DNA from: Pictodentalium vernedei
Lineage: Eukaryota > Mollusca > Scaphopoda > Dentaliida > Dentaliidae
Reading direction: 5' to 3'
Assembly: GCA_031216915.1 (NCBI GenBank)
Contig: CM062293.1
Location: 151,412,285 to 151,476,284, forward strand
DNA length: 64,000 nt
Under the pieces are notes generated by a model, which worked only from the letters and a program-made list of their open reading frames with translations, ran no database searches and had not been told where the DNA came from. Below, in pieces: positions 32,473-42,087 of this stretch; position 1 is the stretch's first letter; each line of letters opens with the position of its first letter. The position numbers were made by a program, and so were the translations under genes.

Positions 32473-33590
32473 ATTTTCTAAATTGAAGGGGAGATAATTT
32501 GGTAAAAACTGTTGCAGACTGAAAATTTTGTAATTAGCGCATGCCCACTTGTTAGTCAGAATGTATGAAAAGTTTCATCACAATTGGCTAATAAATGTAG
32601 GAGGCACCACACACACAACAAGAACCTCATATAGAAATCAAAATCCAATTTTCCAAGATGAAAGGGAGATAACCTAGTTAAAATAATCGCAGATGAAAAA
32701 TTAGAAAATACGGACACGTTCACTCATTAGTGGTCAAGATTGCGAAATTTCTTAAAAATAGGTTAATTAATGTAGGAAAAGTTGCTCACACAAGAATCTA
32801 ATTTGGAAATCCACAATAAACTTAGTTAGAATTGTCACAGAACAAAAATGTTTGAATATAAGAATGTCCACTTGGTAGTCATAATGTTTGAGAAGTTTAA
32901 ATCAACATTATTTAAAAACTTTAGGAGCAGTTGAGCACAAAATAATTGCATTCTGTCGTACAGGGCGATACCAAAAAAGCCTCCACTCCTTTGAAGTGGG
33001 GGTATAAAATGCAATTGAGCCTAGCATTAAGAAATCAGTGATAAAAGGATTACTCGCGTTTATAGGAATCATTTTTTTCAACAAGAGTCAAAATTAAACT
33101 TTGAAGGGTAAATAAGAGGATAGTTTTGAACTAGGCAAGAAAATATGCCTGCAGCAGGCAAGGTATTAAATAATGCTGGACAATATAGATATCAATTCTA
33201 GAAGCAGGATAGAGTAACTCAATCAATAAAATCCAAAAGTGCTGCTATGCATTGCTGATGTGGTGGTCAAGTTTTTTCACATCTGTAAGGCTTGTCATTA
33301 TAAGAAAATTATATCCACTGAAATTGTTAAAGTTATCATGCTAACAAGCTGAAACTAGAGGTAGCTAATCCCCTCCCTCCCTCCCTCCCCGGTTTGGTTT
33401 CGATTGAGACTGATAAAATTTTCAAGGTCACTGTGAACTTGACCTTCGGGTTCTTCCTCTCATCATGCTCAACTCACATGCCAACAATATTTGATTACAT
33501 TTGATATTAAACAGCTAAAAATCCTTGTATAAAATTACTCTGGAACACATTACAAAATGTGAAATAAGTTAGGGAGAGAAATTTTTTGAA
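32473..33590. other. Intron sequence, no feature recognised
   Basis: AT-rich intron between exons e and d. No ORF, terminal repeat or tandem array seen apart from a CCCT-rich patch near 33365-33390. Confidence 0.55.
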
Positions 33591-33596
33591 TGAATT

Positions 33597-33960
33597 TTAG
33601 AAACAATTCATCTTCCTCCTCACCCTGTCAAAATCTCCCCCAAAAAATTAGAGGTTCTAAGATAGGCTGTTTCTAATTCATTAGTGTACAAATATCAGTA
33701 CAGCATTCCCAAAATTTGTTTTCACGGTTGATAAATATTTTGACGAGGTGAGGGGGAAGATATCCAGGCCTGGACATCTTCCCCATCATCCTGCCAAAAT
33801 CTAAAAATTGCTGCAAGGTTCTAAGATTGTATATTTCTGATTCACTGCTCTCATTATTTAGCAGTATATGATTGGAAGAATTTTTTTTCTTCCAAGTTTT
33901 CTATATTACATTTTGACATGGGTGGGGGGAAGATGTCCAGGCCTGTATATTTTTTTATTA
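33597..33960. repeat. Two ~175-bp units around a perfect palindrome
   Basis: CATCTTCC...GGTTCTAAGAT recurs at 33597 and 33773. At the junction is the palindrome 33753-33784 centred on CCAGGCCTGG with arms GGGGAAGAT and ATCTTCCCC, one mismatched pair apart. A third partial copy (GGGGGGAAGATGTCCAGG) lies near 33927. Confidence 0.7.
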
Positions 33961-34155
33961 TTATTATTTTACCTCCTTACACAACTTTGGGGAAAAAATG
34001 TTTTCAGCAGTGAAAATGTCCCGTACTGCACTTGCAAATTTAACAAGCTAAATCTTGTTTGACAGAGCTCAGTAAGCTTGGCCAATCAATCATAGATGGT
34101 TAAATATTTATTACTACAAGTGCAAAACAGTATCAGTGAAGAGATATTGCTGTAA

Positions 34156-35032
34156 AACAAGAGGCTTTAAAGAGCCTGTAATTGCTCACTTAGCAGAACT
34201 AAATATCCCTCAGTTATTCTAATCAAAATCAAAGAATGCAGCTGGCTGCCCTGCTTCTTCATCTAAACGAAACAGAATGATGATTGTTTTCAGACGACTT
34301 TCCGTACATTATTTGTGCCAAGTTTGGTTCACACTGGCCGAGTAGTTTCAGATAAGAAGATGAAAATGTGATTTTCCAGAGGGTTTCCATGGTAACTATG
34401 AGCCACAATTGCAGCCATGTTTGCAACTCGATCAACATTAAATGAGGGTCATTGGTAGAGGGTCCCATTCATCAACCATGTGATGTTTCAAAACATTTGG
34501 CCTTGTAGTTTCAGAGAAGATTTTTCAAAATCGATCAATCAGAATCAAAGAATGCCTCTGACAGCCATGTTTTTCATCCTACAGGAACAAAGTGAGGAAC
34601 AGTTGTAGAGAACCTCCCATAGACCATTCCTGCCAAATTTGGTTCACATCGTCTCAGTAGTTCCAGAGAAGAAGACGAAAATGTGATTTCCCATAGGTTT
34701 CTATGGTAACTATAAGCTGCAATTGCGGCCATGATTCCAACCCGATCAACATTAAATGAGGATCGTTGGTAGAGGGTGTCCCAGTCATCAAGCATGTGAA
34801 GTTTCAAAACTTTTGGCCTTGTAGTTTCAGAGGTGAAAATTTTTGAAAATCCACCAATCAGAATCACAGAAAAAAACAAAATGAGGATCGTTTGTAGAGG
34901 CCCTCCCATAGACCATTCCTGCCAAATTTGGTTAACATTGACTCAGTAGTTCCAGAAAAGATAAAAAAGTGAAAAGTTTATTGATGACAGACAATGGACA
35001 ACGGATGACAAATAATGGGCCAGGTGAGCTAA
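34156..35032 (+). mobile_element. HINE-like element E8
   Basis: It begins AACAAGAGGCTTTAAAG and ends GGGCCAGGTGAGCTAA after degraded GAC microsatellite. The core repeats at about 315 bp (GAAAATGTGATTT at 34363 and 34678). Same family as E10. Lies in the intron between exons d and e. Confidence 0.68.
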
Positions 35033-35209
35033 AATGTGTGATGAGGCAGATTTTCAATCATAAGGGAGGTGCCTGAAAAACCAGAATTTCTTTTTATTGG
35101 CCTTAACTGAAACTGTGTGTGATCTTGATGCTTTTCAACAGGATATGAGTAGATGCTAAGATGACCGTTCCAGTTCTCATGTGTTTAAGATATGTATCTT
35201 GAAAGCACT

Positions 35210-35870
35210 TGTTGAGACACCTAAGCCTATTAAAAAAAAGTCTTGTTTTTCAGACACCTTCTTCCTTCCTCATTGTAAATCTGCCCTCATCACCCATTTT
35301 ATCACTGTAAATATCTTGAATGTTACTCTTTTGGTTTTGTTAGGTCAAAAATTTAATCAACAATATCTTGTTTGAAAGAATTCACTGAGCTCTGTCAAAC
35401 AAGATATAGTTGGCGAAATTTGCAACAGCAGATTTGGAAATTTTCACTGCTGAAATCAACAGTTTATCCACAGAATGCTGTATGGAGTTAAATTAATAAT
35501 TCCATGTCTTTTCAAAACTTTTTGTGGATTAACAAAAAAAAAATATAAGCAAAAAGCATCCCTCTTCATCATAAAATTAAGATACAATTGCCTGCGAAAC
35601 AAAAAGTTTTTAATAGTTCTAATTCAACTGAGGCTATTAAAAAAAAAAAAATTTTGTTTTTCAGGCACCTCCCTCGTCATAGAAAATCTGCCTCATCACC
35701 TATTTTTACACCTGGAAATCTCTTCTGTGGCACTATTTTGCACTTGTTGGACAAATATTTAACCAACTACACCTTGTTTTACAGAGTTCACAGCTCTCTG
35801 TAAGACAAGATATAGTTGGCTAAATTTTCAACTACATTATGGGAAATTTTTACTGCTGAAAACATTGGTT
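35210..35870. repeat. Two copies of a foldback repeat
   Basis: Copy a (about 35214-35480) and copy b (about 35627-35870) share AATCTGCC(C)TCATCACC, TTTTTCAG and CAAGATATAGTTGG. Each has a partial inverted partner (CAACTACACCTTG, AACAATATCTTG) across a TGACAGAGCTCA-like centre. A third copy at 37635-38130 carries a MITE. Confidence 0.65.
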
Positions 35871-36205
35871 TGCCACAAAATAGTGTTAAGTAGTTAAATT
35901 TCTGATTCCAACTATTTTCAGAACTGTTTTGTGAATAAACAAAAAAAAAAAGCCACCGTCCATCATCATAAAATTGAGGAAAAATTATCTGAGAAACAAA
36001 AATTTTTTTTTGTAGGCCTAATTTTAATTTAGTAGTGGCTTTAGAGTAATTTGTAATAAAATTTTGGCTACCTGTATCTGGCAAACCAAAACTTGATCTG
36101 AAACCATACCAAAGGTACATATAACTAAGGGTTGAAAGACTTTCTCATACATTAGGGTACCCATTTCATATCCACAAATACTTGACTTTTAAGAGTTACC
36201 CTTAC

Positions 36206-36781
36206 CTTTTGCTGCATTCTATCAATTTTTGATGTCTTTATTCCATGTGGATGCTTTGTTTGCTTTTTAACATCAGATTTGTCACCAAAGTAACCACGAG
36301 GACCAAAGTATTGTTCGAAAAAATAATCTAGGCCTTCAATACGCCCACCAATCTCAAACAAGTTGATAGAATTACCAAATACATCCAGCGTCAAATTCAA
36401 CATGGCAGATCTTGGAAGAAATGATTTTGAGGAAAATATAACATTGCTCTCAACTATGGCTCCGGTGTCAAACTTTTCTGAGAAGAAAGACCCTTCATAA
36501 TTTCTTGAGAATTTTCTTTTGTCCAAATTAAATTCTTTTGTTAGTTGCTCATCTTCAAGGATCTTTCTGATAGATTGTTTCAATGGATCAGAAGTTTCCA
36601 TAATATTGGTGAGGTGTGTCCATACAAATGAGCCAACTTGATTGACCTCCTCAGACTGCAAAGTTTCTTTTATTTGGTCAAGTATGAATGCATTGGAGCA
36701 GCTCATAACTGCCAGATAGGCAGCAATTCTCAGCTCAGAGTCTTCTTCTGAACTGCGGAAAATTTCCATTAAATTGTTTCT
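36206..36781 (-). CDS. Large lipid transfer protein, internal exon d
   Basis: This is the largest exon, 576 nt or 192 codons in phase 0, from RNNLMEIFRSSEEDSELRIA to DRMQQK. The acceptor is CTTTTCAG and the donor AAG|GTAAGG. The first third, EEDSELRIAAYLAVMSC, closes the helical domain. The middle, with KFSRNYEGSFFSEKF, SFLPRSAMLNLTLDVFGNS and NLFEIGGRIEGLDYFFEQYF, enters the beta-sheet region. The pattern of SAMLNLTLDVFG, EIGGRIEGLD, EQYFGPRGYF favours the apolipophorin/apoB branch over vitellogenin or MTP, as judged from remembered family features rather than a search. The Met at 36769 is internal, not a start, because the reading frame continues upstream to the splice acceptor. No frameshift or stop was seen. 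Confidence 0.88.
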
Positions 36782-37634
36782 CTGAAAAGAAAAATGAATA
36801 AATTGTCATGAGGATGCCGTCTTACAAAATAATCAACAACTTCATAAGTAATATTGTTCTGTGATTTAAAATTTCAGTAAAAAATCAAATGCTTATGATT
36901 TGGGATCAAGAAATCTATTAAAAAGATGTTGAGAGTTATATTGGATAATCAAAGAATTTATTCTTTTTTTTCAGTGGACTACAAATAAATCCCCACCAAT
37001 CAGACCTATCCAAGAAATGCATGTGATGACATACACACTTCTCATTTCTCTCTGAAACGAAAACATGGCATGCAGTTATAAATATTTGAGCATATAAAAA
37101 AGTACAACCATCTGAATTCAGCTTAAATCACTTATGCATCTCATCTCAACAGAATCCACAACTTGTACTGAAAATCACAAAAGTATTCCATTTAGAGTCA
37201 CCTGCACAAATTAGAAATTGAGACAACCCCAAAAATCGCAATCATATAACTTTTTTCAAGCAATCCGATCTTTCAGGTAAGTCTTTTTTCAGATTTTGTA
37301 ATTAAAAGACAAAGTGATGCTGATATGCATAGTGCAAGTGCCAAGTTTGATATGAACATTCTAAACATAACAGTTGATTTCATATCAGTAATCTGATAAT
37401 ATGCTATGATGTAATAGTGGGCACACTGTTGAAAAGAGCTCACACAGCCCTTCCCAACAGGGAATTACATCACAACAGTTCATCGCTATAGTCATATTAT
37501 ACAAAGTTTTACCATCATTATAAAGTGCATCCCGGTTCTGAGAGAAGTGGCAAATGAATACAATATCACTCCAAGGAAAGATATTTGGCCGATATCTAGA
37601 AATGTAAGTGAATGAAAAGTCGGTCTCCCTATTT
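36782..37634. other. Intron sequence, no feature recognised
   Basis: Intron between exons c and d. No gene or clear repeat seen. Confidence 0.5.
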
Positions 37635-38130
37635 CTTTTTAGGCTAAGGCTAATAAAAAAAATTTCTTGTTTCTTAGGGCCCTCCATTGTCACTGAAAAT
37701 CTGCCTCATCATCCCTTTTTCAGCTGGAAATCTCTTCCAATGATATTATTTTGCTCTTGTAGGACTAAAAATTTAACCAACTATATCTGGTTTGACAGAG
37801 CTCACTGGGTTCTATAAAACAAGATATACAGTACGTGGAGAGTGTATTATCACTAAATATCCTGCAGAGTGGAGATTCCACCCAAGAAATAATTGCAAAT
37901 TTGTTGCAAAGAATTACAAGCACAAGCAAAGTTACAACCAATGGACCTCCGGGTTATACATGGAGGTCTATTGGCTGAAACATTGCTTGTGTTTTCTGTC
38001 CACATGTACAAAATTTGAAAGTGATACTTTGGGTGCTAACTCCACTCCCTGGGTGATTTAGTTACAATCCACTCTCCACGTACTGTAGTTGGTTAAATTT
38101 GAAACTGCAGTATGGGAAATTTTCACAGCT
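37635..38130. repeat. Foldback repeat copy c, interrupted by a Tc1-like MITE
   Basis: Matches copies a and b at 35210-35870 up to AACAAGATATA (37828), then resumes TAGTTGGTTAAATT at 38086 after the MITE. Confidence 0.7.
37829..38085. mobile_element. Tc1/mariner-like MITE M1 (257 bp, TA target)
   Basis: Ends CAGTACGTGGAGAGTG and CACTCTCCACGTACTG, perfect inverted repeats, flanked by TA at 37827-37828 and 38086-38087. No transposase. Confidence 0.87.
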
Positions 38131-39176
38131 GAAAAAATTGTTTTTTCCAATGAATAGTCGAAGCGTGGCTGAATCGATTTTATCTTTGTAGTGAGGTTCA
38201 GTATATAATTTAAATCTACAGCCCTATAAGGCTTTAGGATGAATTTACTACTGATCCTCCTTACAGCTTGTCATCTATTGTGTTGTCTTGCCAAGGAACG
38301 GAAGATTTTCCATTGTGCAAAATTGTAAGCATACCAGATTTAAGGGATCTGATGCAGAACAATTTATCTTGGAAGAGAGATACTACTCTGTCCAAAACTT
38401 CATGAACTGAGACACTAAGTTTGATCTGAGTGAAGGTTTACGAAAGTTCAAATCAAATTCTTTATACATGGTTCAGAATCTCTGTATAAAATCACAATGA
38501 ATCTGTGATGAGATATCAAGATTTCATTCAAAGTTTTTCTAAAAGGAAAAACTGCTTTCATACTGAAAATATGTCATTGTGTGCAAGCCTGAAAATAAGC
38601 AATCTGTCATTTGCAGAATGAGGTCCCCAGAGAGTAAATTTGATTATGCTATCCCACACAGTGCACCAATTTATCCTCTGGGAACCTCTTTCCGTTTAGG
38701 TTTGAGACTTGATTCAGACTGAGATTAACAGAGGGTAAATTTAGTGTTGCTACCCTGCTGTGCAGGGTAGCATCACCAAATTCACCCTCTGGGGACTTCA
38801 TTTTGCAGATGACAGCCCACTTATTTTCTGGCTTGATTGATAACAAGTGATGTTTAATCACAACTACAACAGAGCTTTTGGCCAATTATAATGTGATAAA
38901 AACTGTTTAATGATTTGGACATTTTTAGGTAAATGCAGTGGCAGCTCTACTGTGTGGTATTTAAAATAACCAAATACAGGCTTTGCTCTGCCACTCACCC
39001 ATATCCACAAACAACAATTTCCCTATTTCTAGCAAACTGCCCCAGAAAGCGAACCCATTCTGCCTTTCATCCCTTTTAAATTAAGTCTGGCACCATCACT
39101 GTGTAAATGGTCAACAGGTTATTCCTTGCAAAACTTCTGTAAATCACTGAACTAAACTAAAATGTGTTATTCTTAC
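38131..39176. other. Intron sequence, no feature recognised
   Basis: Intron between exons c and d. Contains a small inverted pair (CTACCCTGCTGTGCAGGGTAG near 38750). No gene. Confidence 0.5.
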
Positions 39177-39326
39177 ATCAGCTCCACATGTCATGCGCCT
39201 GAATGCTTCAATAGCAGCTACCCTAACTTCCACTGGATTGTTTTTATTTTCAAAGCAGTGGTTAAGAGATGGAATAGCCACCTCTGCATACCCAATGTTT
39301 CCAAGTCCTCTCAAGGTTAACAGAAT
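39177..39326 (-). CDS. Large lipid transfer protein, internal exon c
   Basis: This exon is 150 nt, exactly 50 codons in phase 0, from ILLTLRGLGNIGYAEVAIPS to RRMTCGAD. The acceptor reads CTATTTGTAG and the donor GAT|GTAAGA on the minus strand. LLTLRGLGNIG and VRVAAIEAFRRM are hallmark motifs of the alpha-helical horseshoe in lipid transfer proteins of the vitellogenin/apolipophorin/apoB family, so this short exon is one of the most diagnostic parts. It is too short and too internal to start with Met, so an ORF finder misses it. It links exon b to exon d without a phase change, over an intron of about 2.4 kb on the exon d side. Confidence 0.88.
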
Positions 39327-39439
39327 CTACAAATAGAGAATCAAAAAATTCAGCTTCTCTCAGTCTTGAACCTGTTTCAATCTTACAGTCAATGTATGAA
39401 ATGCAGCAGATGATTTATTATTATCTGGTTATAACCTAT

Positions 39440-39690
39440 GGTTAACTACACGACGCTTAAGAAGCCAAATTCCAACCTTAATCACTTTTACTGTAACAAA
39501 ACTAGTGCCCCAATATACAGGATTTGACTCAATTTGCAAGTGCATTCTGAGCACCTTGACAGATATTTCTATGCAAATCTTGGCTGCCGATAGAGATTTG
39601 CATAGAAACAACTGCAAAGCCACAGGATGTAGCCTTTCAAAGTGTAGCAAACATGTATAAAAATCTCCAGGTCTTTTGAGAATTATGAGA
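39440..39690 (-). repeat. Dispersed repeat, copy 2 (see 12532-12780)
   Basis: In reverse complement it has CTGGAGATTTTTATACATG, CATCCTGTGGCTTTGCAG and GCAGCCAAGA like copy 1. Class unknown. Confidence 0.65.
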
Positions 39691-39957
39691 ACTGAGTGAC
39701 CATTTTAACATTTCTCTCAAAAGGGAAAACAAGTATATTTATTCTCGGAAGAGAATATTGGTAATTTCTCTAAAAACGGAGCAGGGATTTTCCAGACTAC
39801 TTTGGGAATGGGACCTGAGGCATCTCAAATGGGAAAATTAACCCTTATTGGAAAGAAATTGGTAACTTTGAAAATTCATGAAAGTTTCTCTTTCAGTTAC
39901 TCCCTTGAAGATTATTTGTCATGTCTGCTCTACCCATAAAAGCCTGATTCTCACTTG

Positions 39958-40102
39958 GGTCCAAAGTGGCTCATTGGTTAGAGCACTGAACTTCAGATCG
40001 AAAGGTCATAGGTTCAATTCTGATCTGCATTGTGTGCTTGGGCAAGATACTTACTCCCAATTGCTCAAGTGGGAGCATGATCATGCAGTGTGCTCAGGAG
40101 TA
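39958..40102 (+). mobile_element. tRNA-derived SINE fragment
   Basis: A box-A-like TGGCTCATTGG (39967-39977) and a box-B-like GGTTCAATTC (40011-40020), spaced as in tRNA genes, with GAGCACTGAACTTCAGATC between. The arms do not fold as an intact tRNA. A non-tRNA tail follows up to the M2 MITE. Confidence 0.7.
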
Positions 40103-40358
40103 CAGTACATGGAGTGAGGATTGTTACCAAATCACTCGTGGGCTGGTTTCTACACTCAGACAAAAATTCCTTTTCAGGGAAAAAGCATTAGAACAGTGAG
40201 CAAAGTTTCAGCCAAGGGACCTCTGGGTAGAACCTGGAAGTCCCTTGGCTAAAACTGTGCTTGTCCTTCTCATGCATTACCTCAGGAATTGACTGTTATT
40301 TCTGGGTGGAGACACCACCCCACAAGTTATTTAGTAACAATTCACTCTCCACGCACTG
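40103..40358. mobile_element. Tc1/mariner-like MITE M2 (256 bp, TA target)
   Basis: Starts CAGTACATGGAGTGAGGATT and ends AATTCACTCTCCACGCACTG, flanked by TA. Same family and length as M1. Confidence 0.83.
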
Positions 40359-40924
40359 TACTGCACATCAATGGTACACATGCCTTCAACCTGAGTTAGT
40401 AAGTCTGAGAGTCTGACAGTTAATCACTGCAGGTAGATAGTTCTCCTGGGTACTCCAGCTCACTCCACCCATAAAACTGTTTGAAACAATATAACCCTGG
40501 CTGTTGAAAGTGTTGTTAAACCCCAATAAAAAAGTAGATTTTAACTTAAGCAAATCCTGATACCTCAGTGAAGGTGCTTCAACACAGAGTGATGGTGGAA
40601 TCTTCCACAAAAGTTTAAATTGACTCCAGAGGTGGTTTCTAGGAAAGTCTTGGGTACCTAAGCATGCAGTCAAGACTTGATTGGAAATCATTGCCAGGCC
40701 ACTACACCAAAGGGCTGTGGTGAAATACAGTTTTTTTTTAAAACTGTACCCATTTTCAAAAGTTACTGTACATTACAAGCCATTGAATTTTGAATTTTTA
40801 GTGGCTTGTAATTGGGAAAAAGGTTCTCTAAATCCCATTGAGAAAATATCCCTTAATCTGACCCTTTAGATTGTGAAGAAAATCCCTGCTGTGTTGTATA
40901 TGGCATGGGGCTAGTCTACCTGGT

Positions 40925-41123
40925 ATCTGGCACACTGGTGTCACCAACATTTTAAGTAGCAATTTTCCCACAATACAACTAGGAATTAAACCAATTCAAT
41001 TTTGTCTGACAGAGTCAATGAACTCTGTCAAAAAGAGTGAATTGGTTAAACTCTGAATTGCATTATGGGAAATATTTGCAGCCTTAAGTTTTGATATTTC
41101 AATATCAGTGTGCTGAGGGTTAA
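40925..41123. mobile_element. piggyBac-like MITE, second diverged copy
   Basis: Interior foldback (TTTTCCCACAATACAACTAG ... GCATTATGGGAAA) and right end GTGTGCTGAGGGTTAA match 32273-32472. The left TTAA end is degraded. Confidence 0.6.
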
Positions 41124-41275
41124 CTGTGGTAGTCACTAATATCTGTTTGTTACAGTTTATTGGAGTGTAGAGAGGCTCTCTCCAATTAATTGTAATAGAA
41201 CAAAGTCTCATTAAGAAAATATAATTTGCTTCTAATTGAATTTGAAGCACATCACAATAAGGTTTTATTGTGGTA

Positions 41276-41672
41276 CAGTGGAGCCCACTTAATTGGATAT
41301 CTCTTAACTGAATAACCCTGTTAATTGAATATAATTTCCAAACACAAAACCACTTACCATACCTCCAGTACAAATTTGACCTATTAATTGAATATAGGTT
41401 ATAGACTAAACTCCTGTTAATTGAATAAAAAATCTTGCTACCTGTTGAGAAATTACCATGATTCTCCACAGTTTTCCTTTGTTTACAGACCTATTTAGCC
41501 TCAGTACATCCAATGCAGGCATTTAATCTTTTATATCTTGTATATAAGAGAATAAATGCTAAATTTATCTCTAGAATACAAGAAAGTGACACATTCCCTG
41601 TTAATTGAATACTCCTGTTAACTGAATAATCTTCATTGGCAAAGTGGCTATTCAGTTAACAGGGTGCCACTG
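41276..41672. mobile_element. pogo/Tigger-like MITE M3 (397 bp, TA target)
   Basis: Ends CAGTGGAGCCCACTTAA and, inverted, CAGTGGCACCCTGTTAA, flanked by TA at both sides. The element contains at least five copies of CTGTTAA(T/C)TGAATA near its ends. No transposase. Confidence 0.78.
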
Positions 41673-41910
41673 TACTAGTCCTCTTACACAGAAACCTAAT
41701 ATTATGGCTTCCAGTAGTCGGGCAATTAAAAGAAGGCCACAGTTGACCAGGTACCCAATGGAATTAACTGAAGATTTATTGTGTGAAAGTATCAAGATTT
41801 TGAATTGATTTCAAACTTTTACTGCACTAAAAGAGTGCGGTTCATAAAAAGACACCTACAATGAATGCTTTACAACAAAAAACCATCAATGTTAGAAAAT
41901 AAAAGCATAC

Positions 41911-42087
41911 CTGTTTCTTGTTGTTTTCGGTGACCTTACAGTTTCTTCCTAAAGCTTTCTTCAATGTCAAGGTAATCTCATTGACATCACTATCACTCTT
42001 ACACGTTTGAGTCTGGCAATAGCTGTGTACTAAATTTGACACAGATAATACGGCAGTAGAATCCATTATATTATCATTCAGCAATAA
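41911..42087 (-). CDS. Large lipid transfer protein, internal exon b
   Basis: This exon is 177 nt, exactly 59 codons in phase 0, from LLLNDNIMDSTAVLSVSNLV to VTENNKKQ. The acceptor is TTTTTCAG and the donor CAG|GTATGC, both read on the minus strand. VLSVSNLVHSYCQTQTC resembles the part of the LLTP helical domain that follows the LSFIRKP segment encoded by exon a. The cysteines in HSYCQTQTC and GRNCKV suit a secreted, disulphide-bonded protein. The next exon continues directly as KKQ-ILLTLRGLGN, a typical LLTP transition. The intron to exon c is about 2.6 kb and holds a pogo-like MITE, a piggyBac-like MITE, a Tc1-like MITE and a tRNA-SINE. Confidence 0.85.

Noticed and set aside
37792-38061. 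Open frame of 89 codons on the plus strand
   Set aside because: Lies almost wholly inside MITE M1; non-coding.
39960-40030. Possible functional tRNA gene
   Set aside because: Box A and box B are present but the acceptor and anticodon arms do not pair, and a SINE-like tail follows. Called a SINE.
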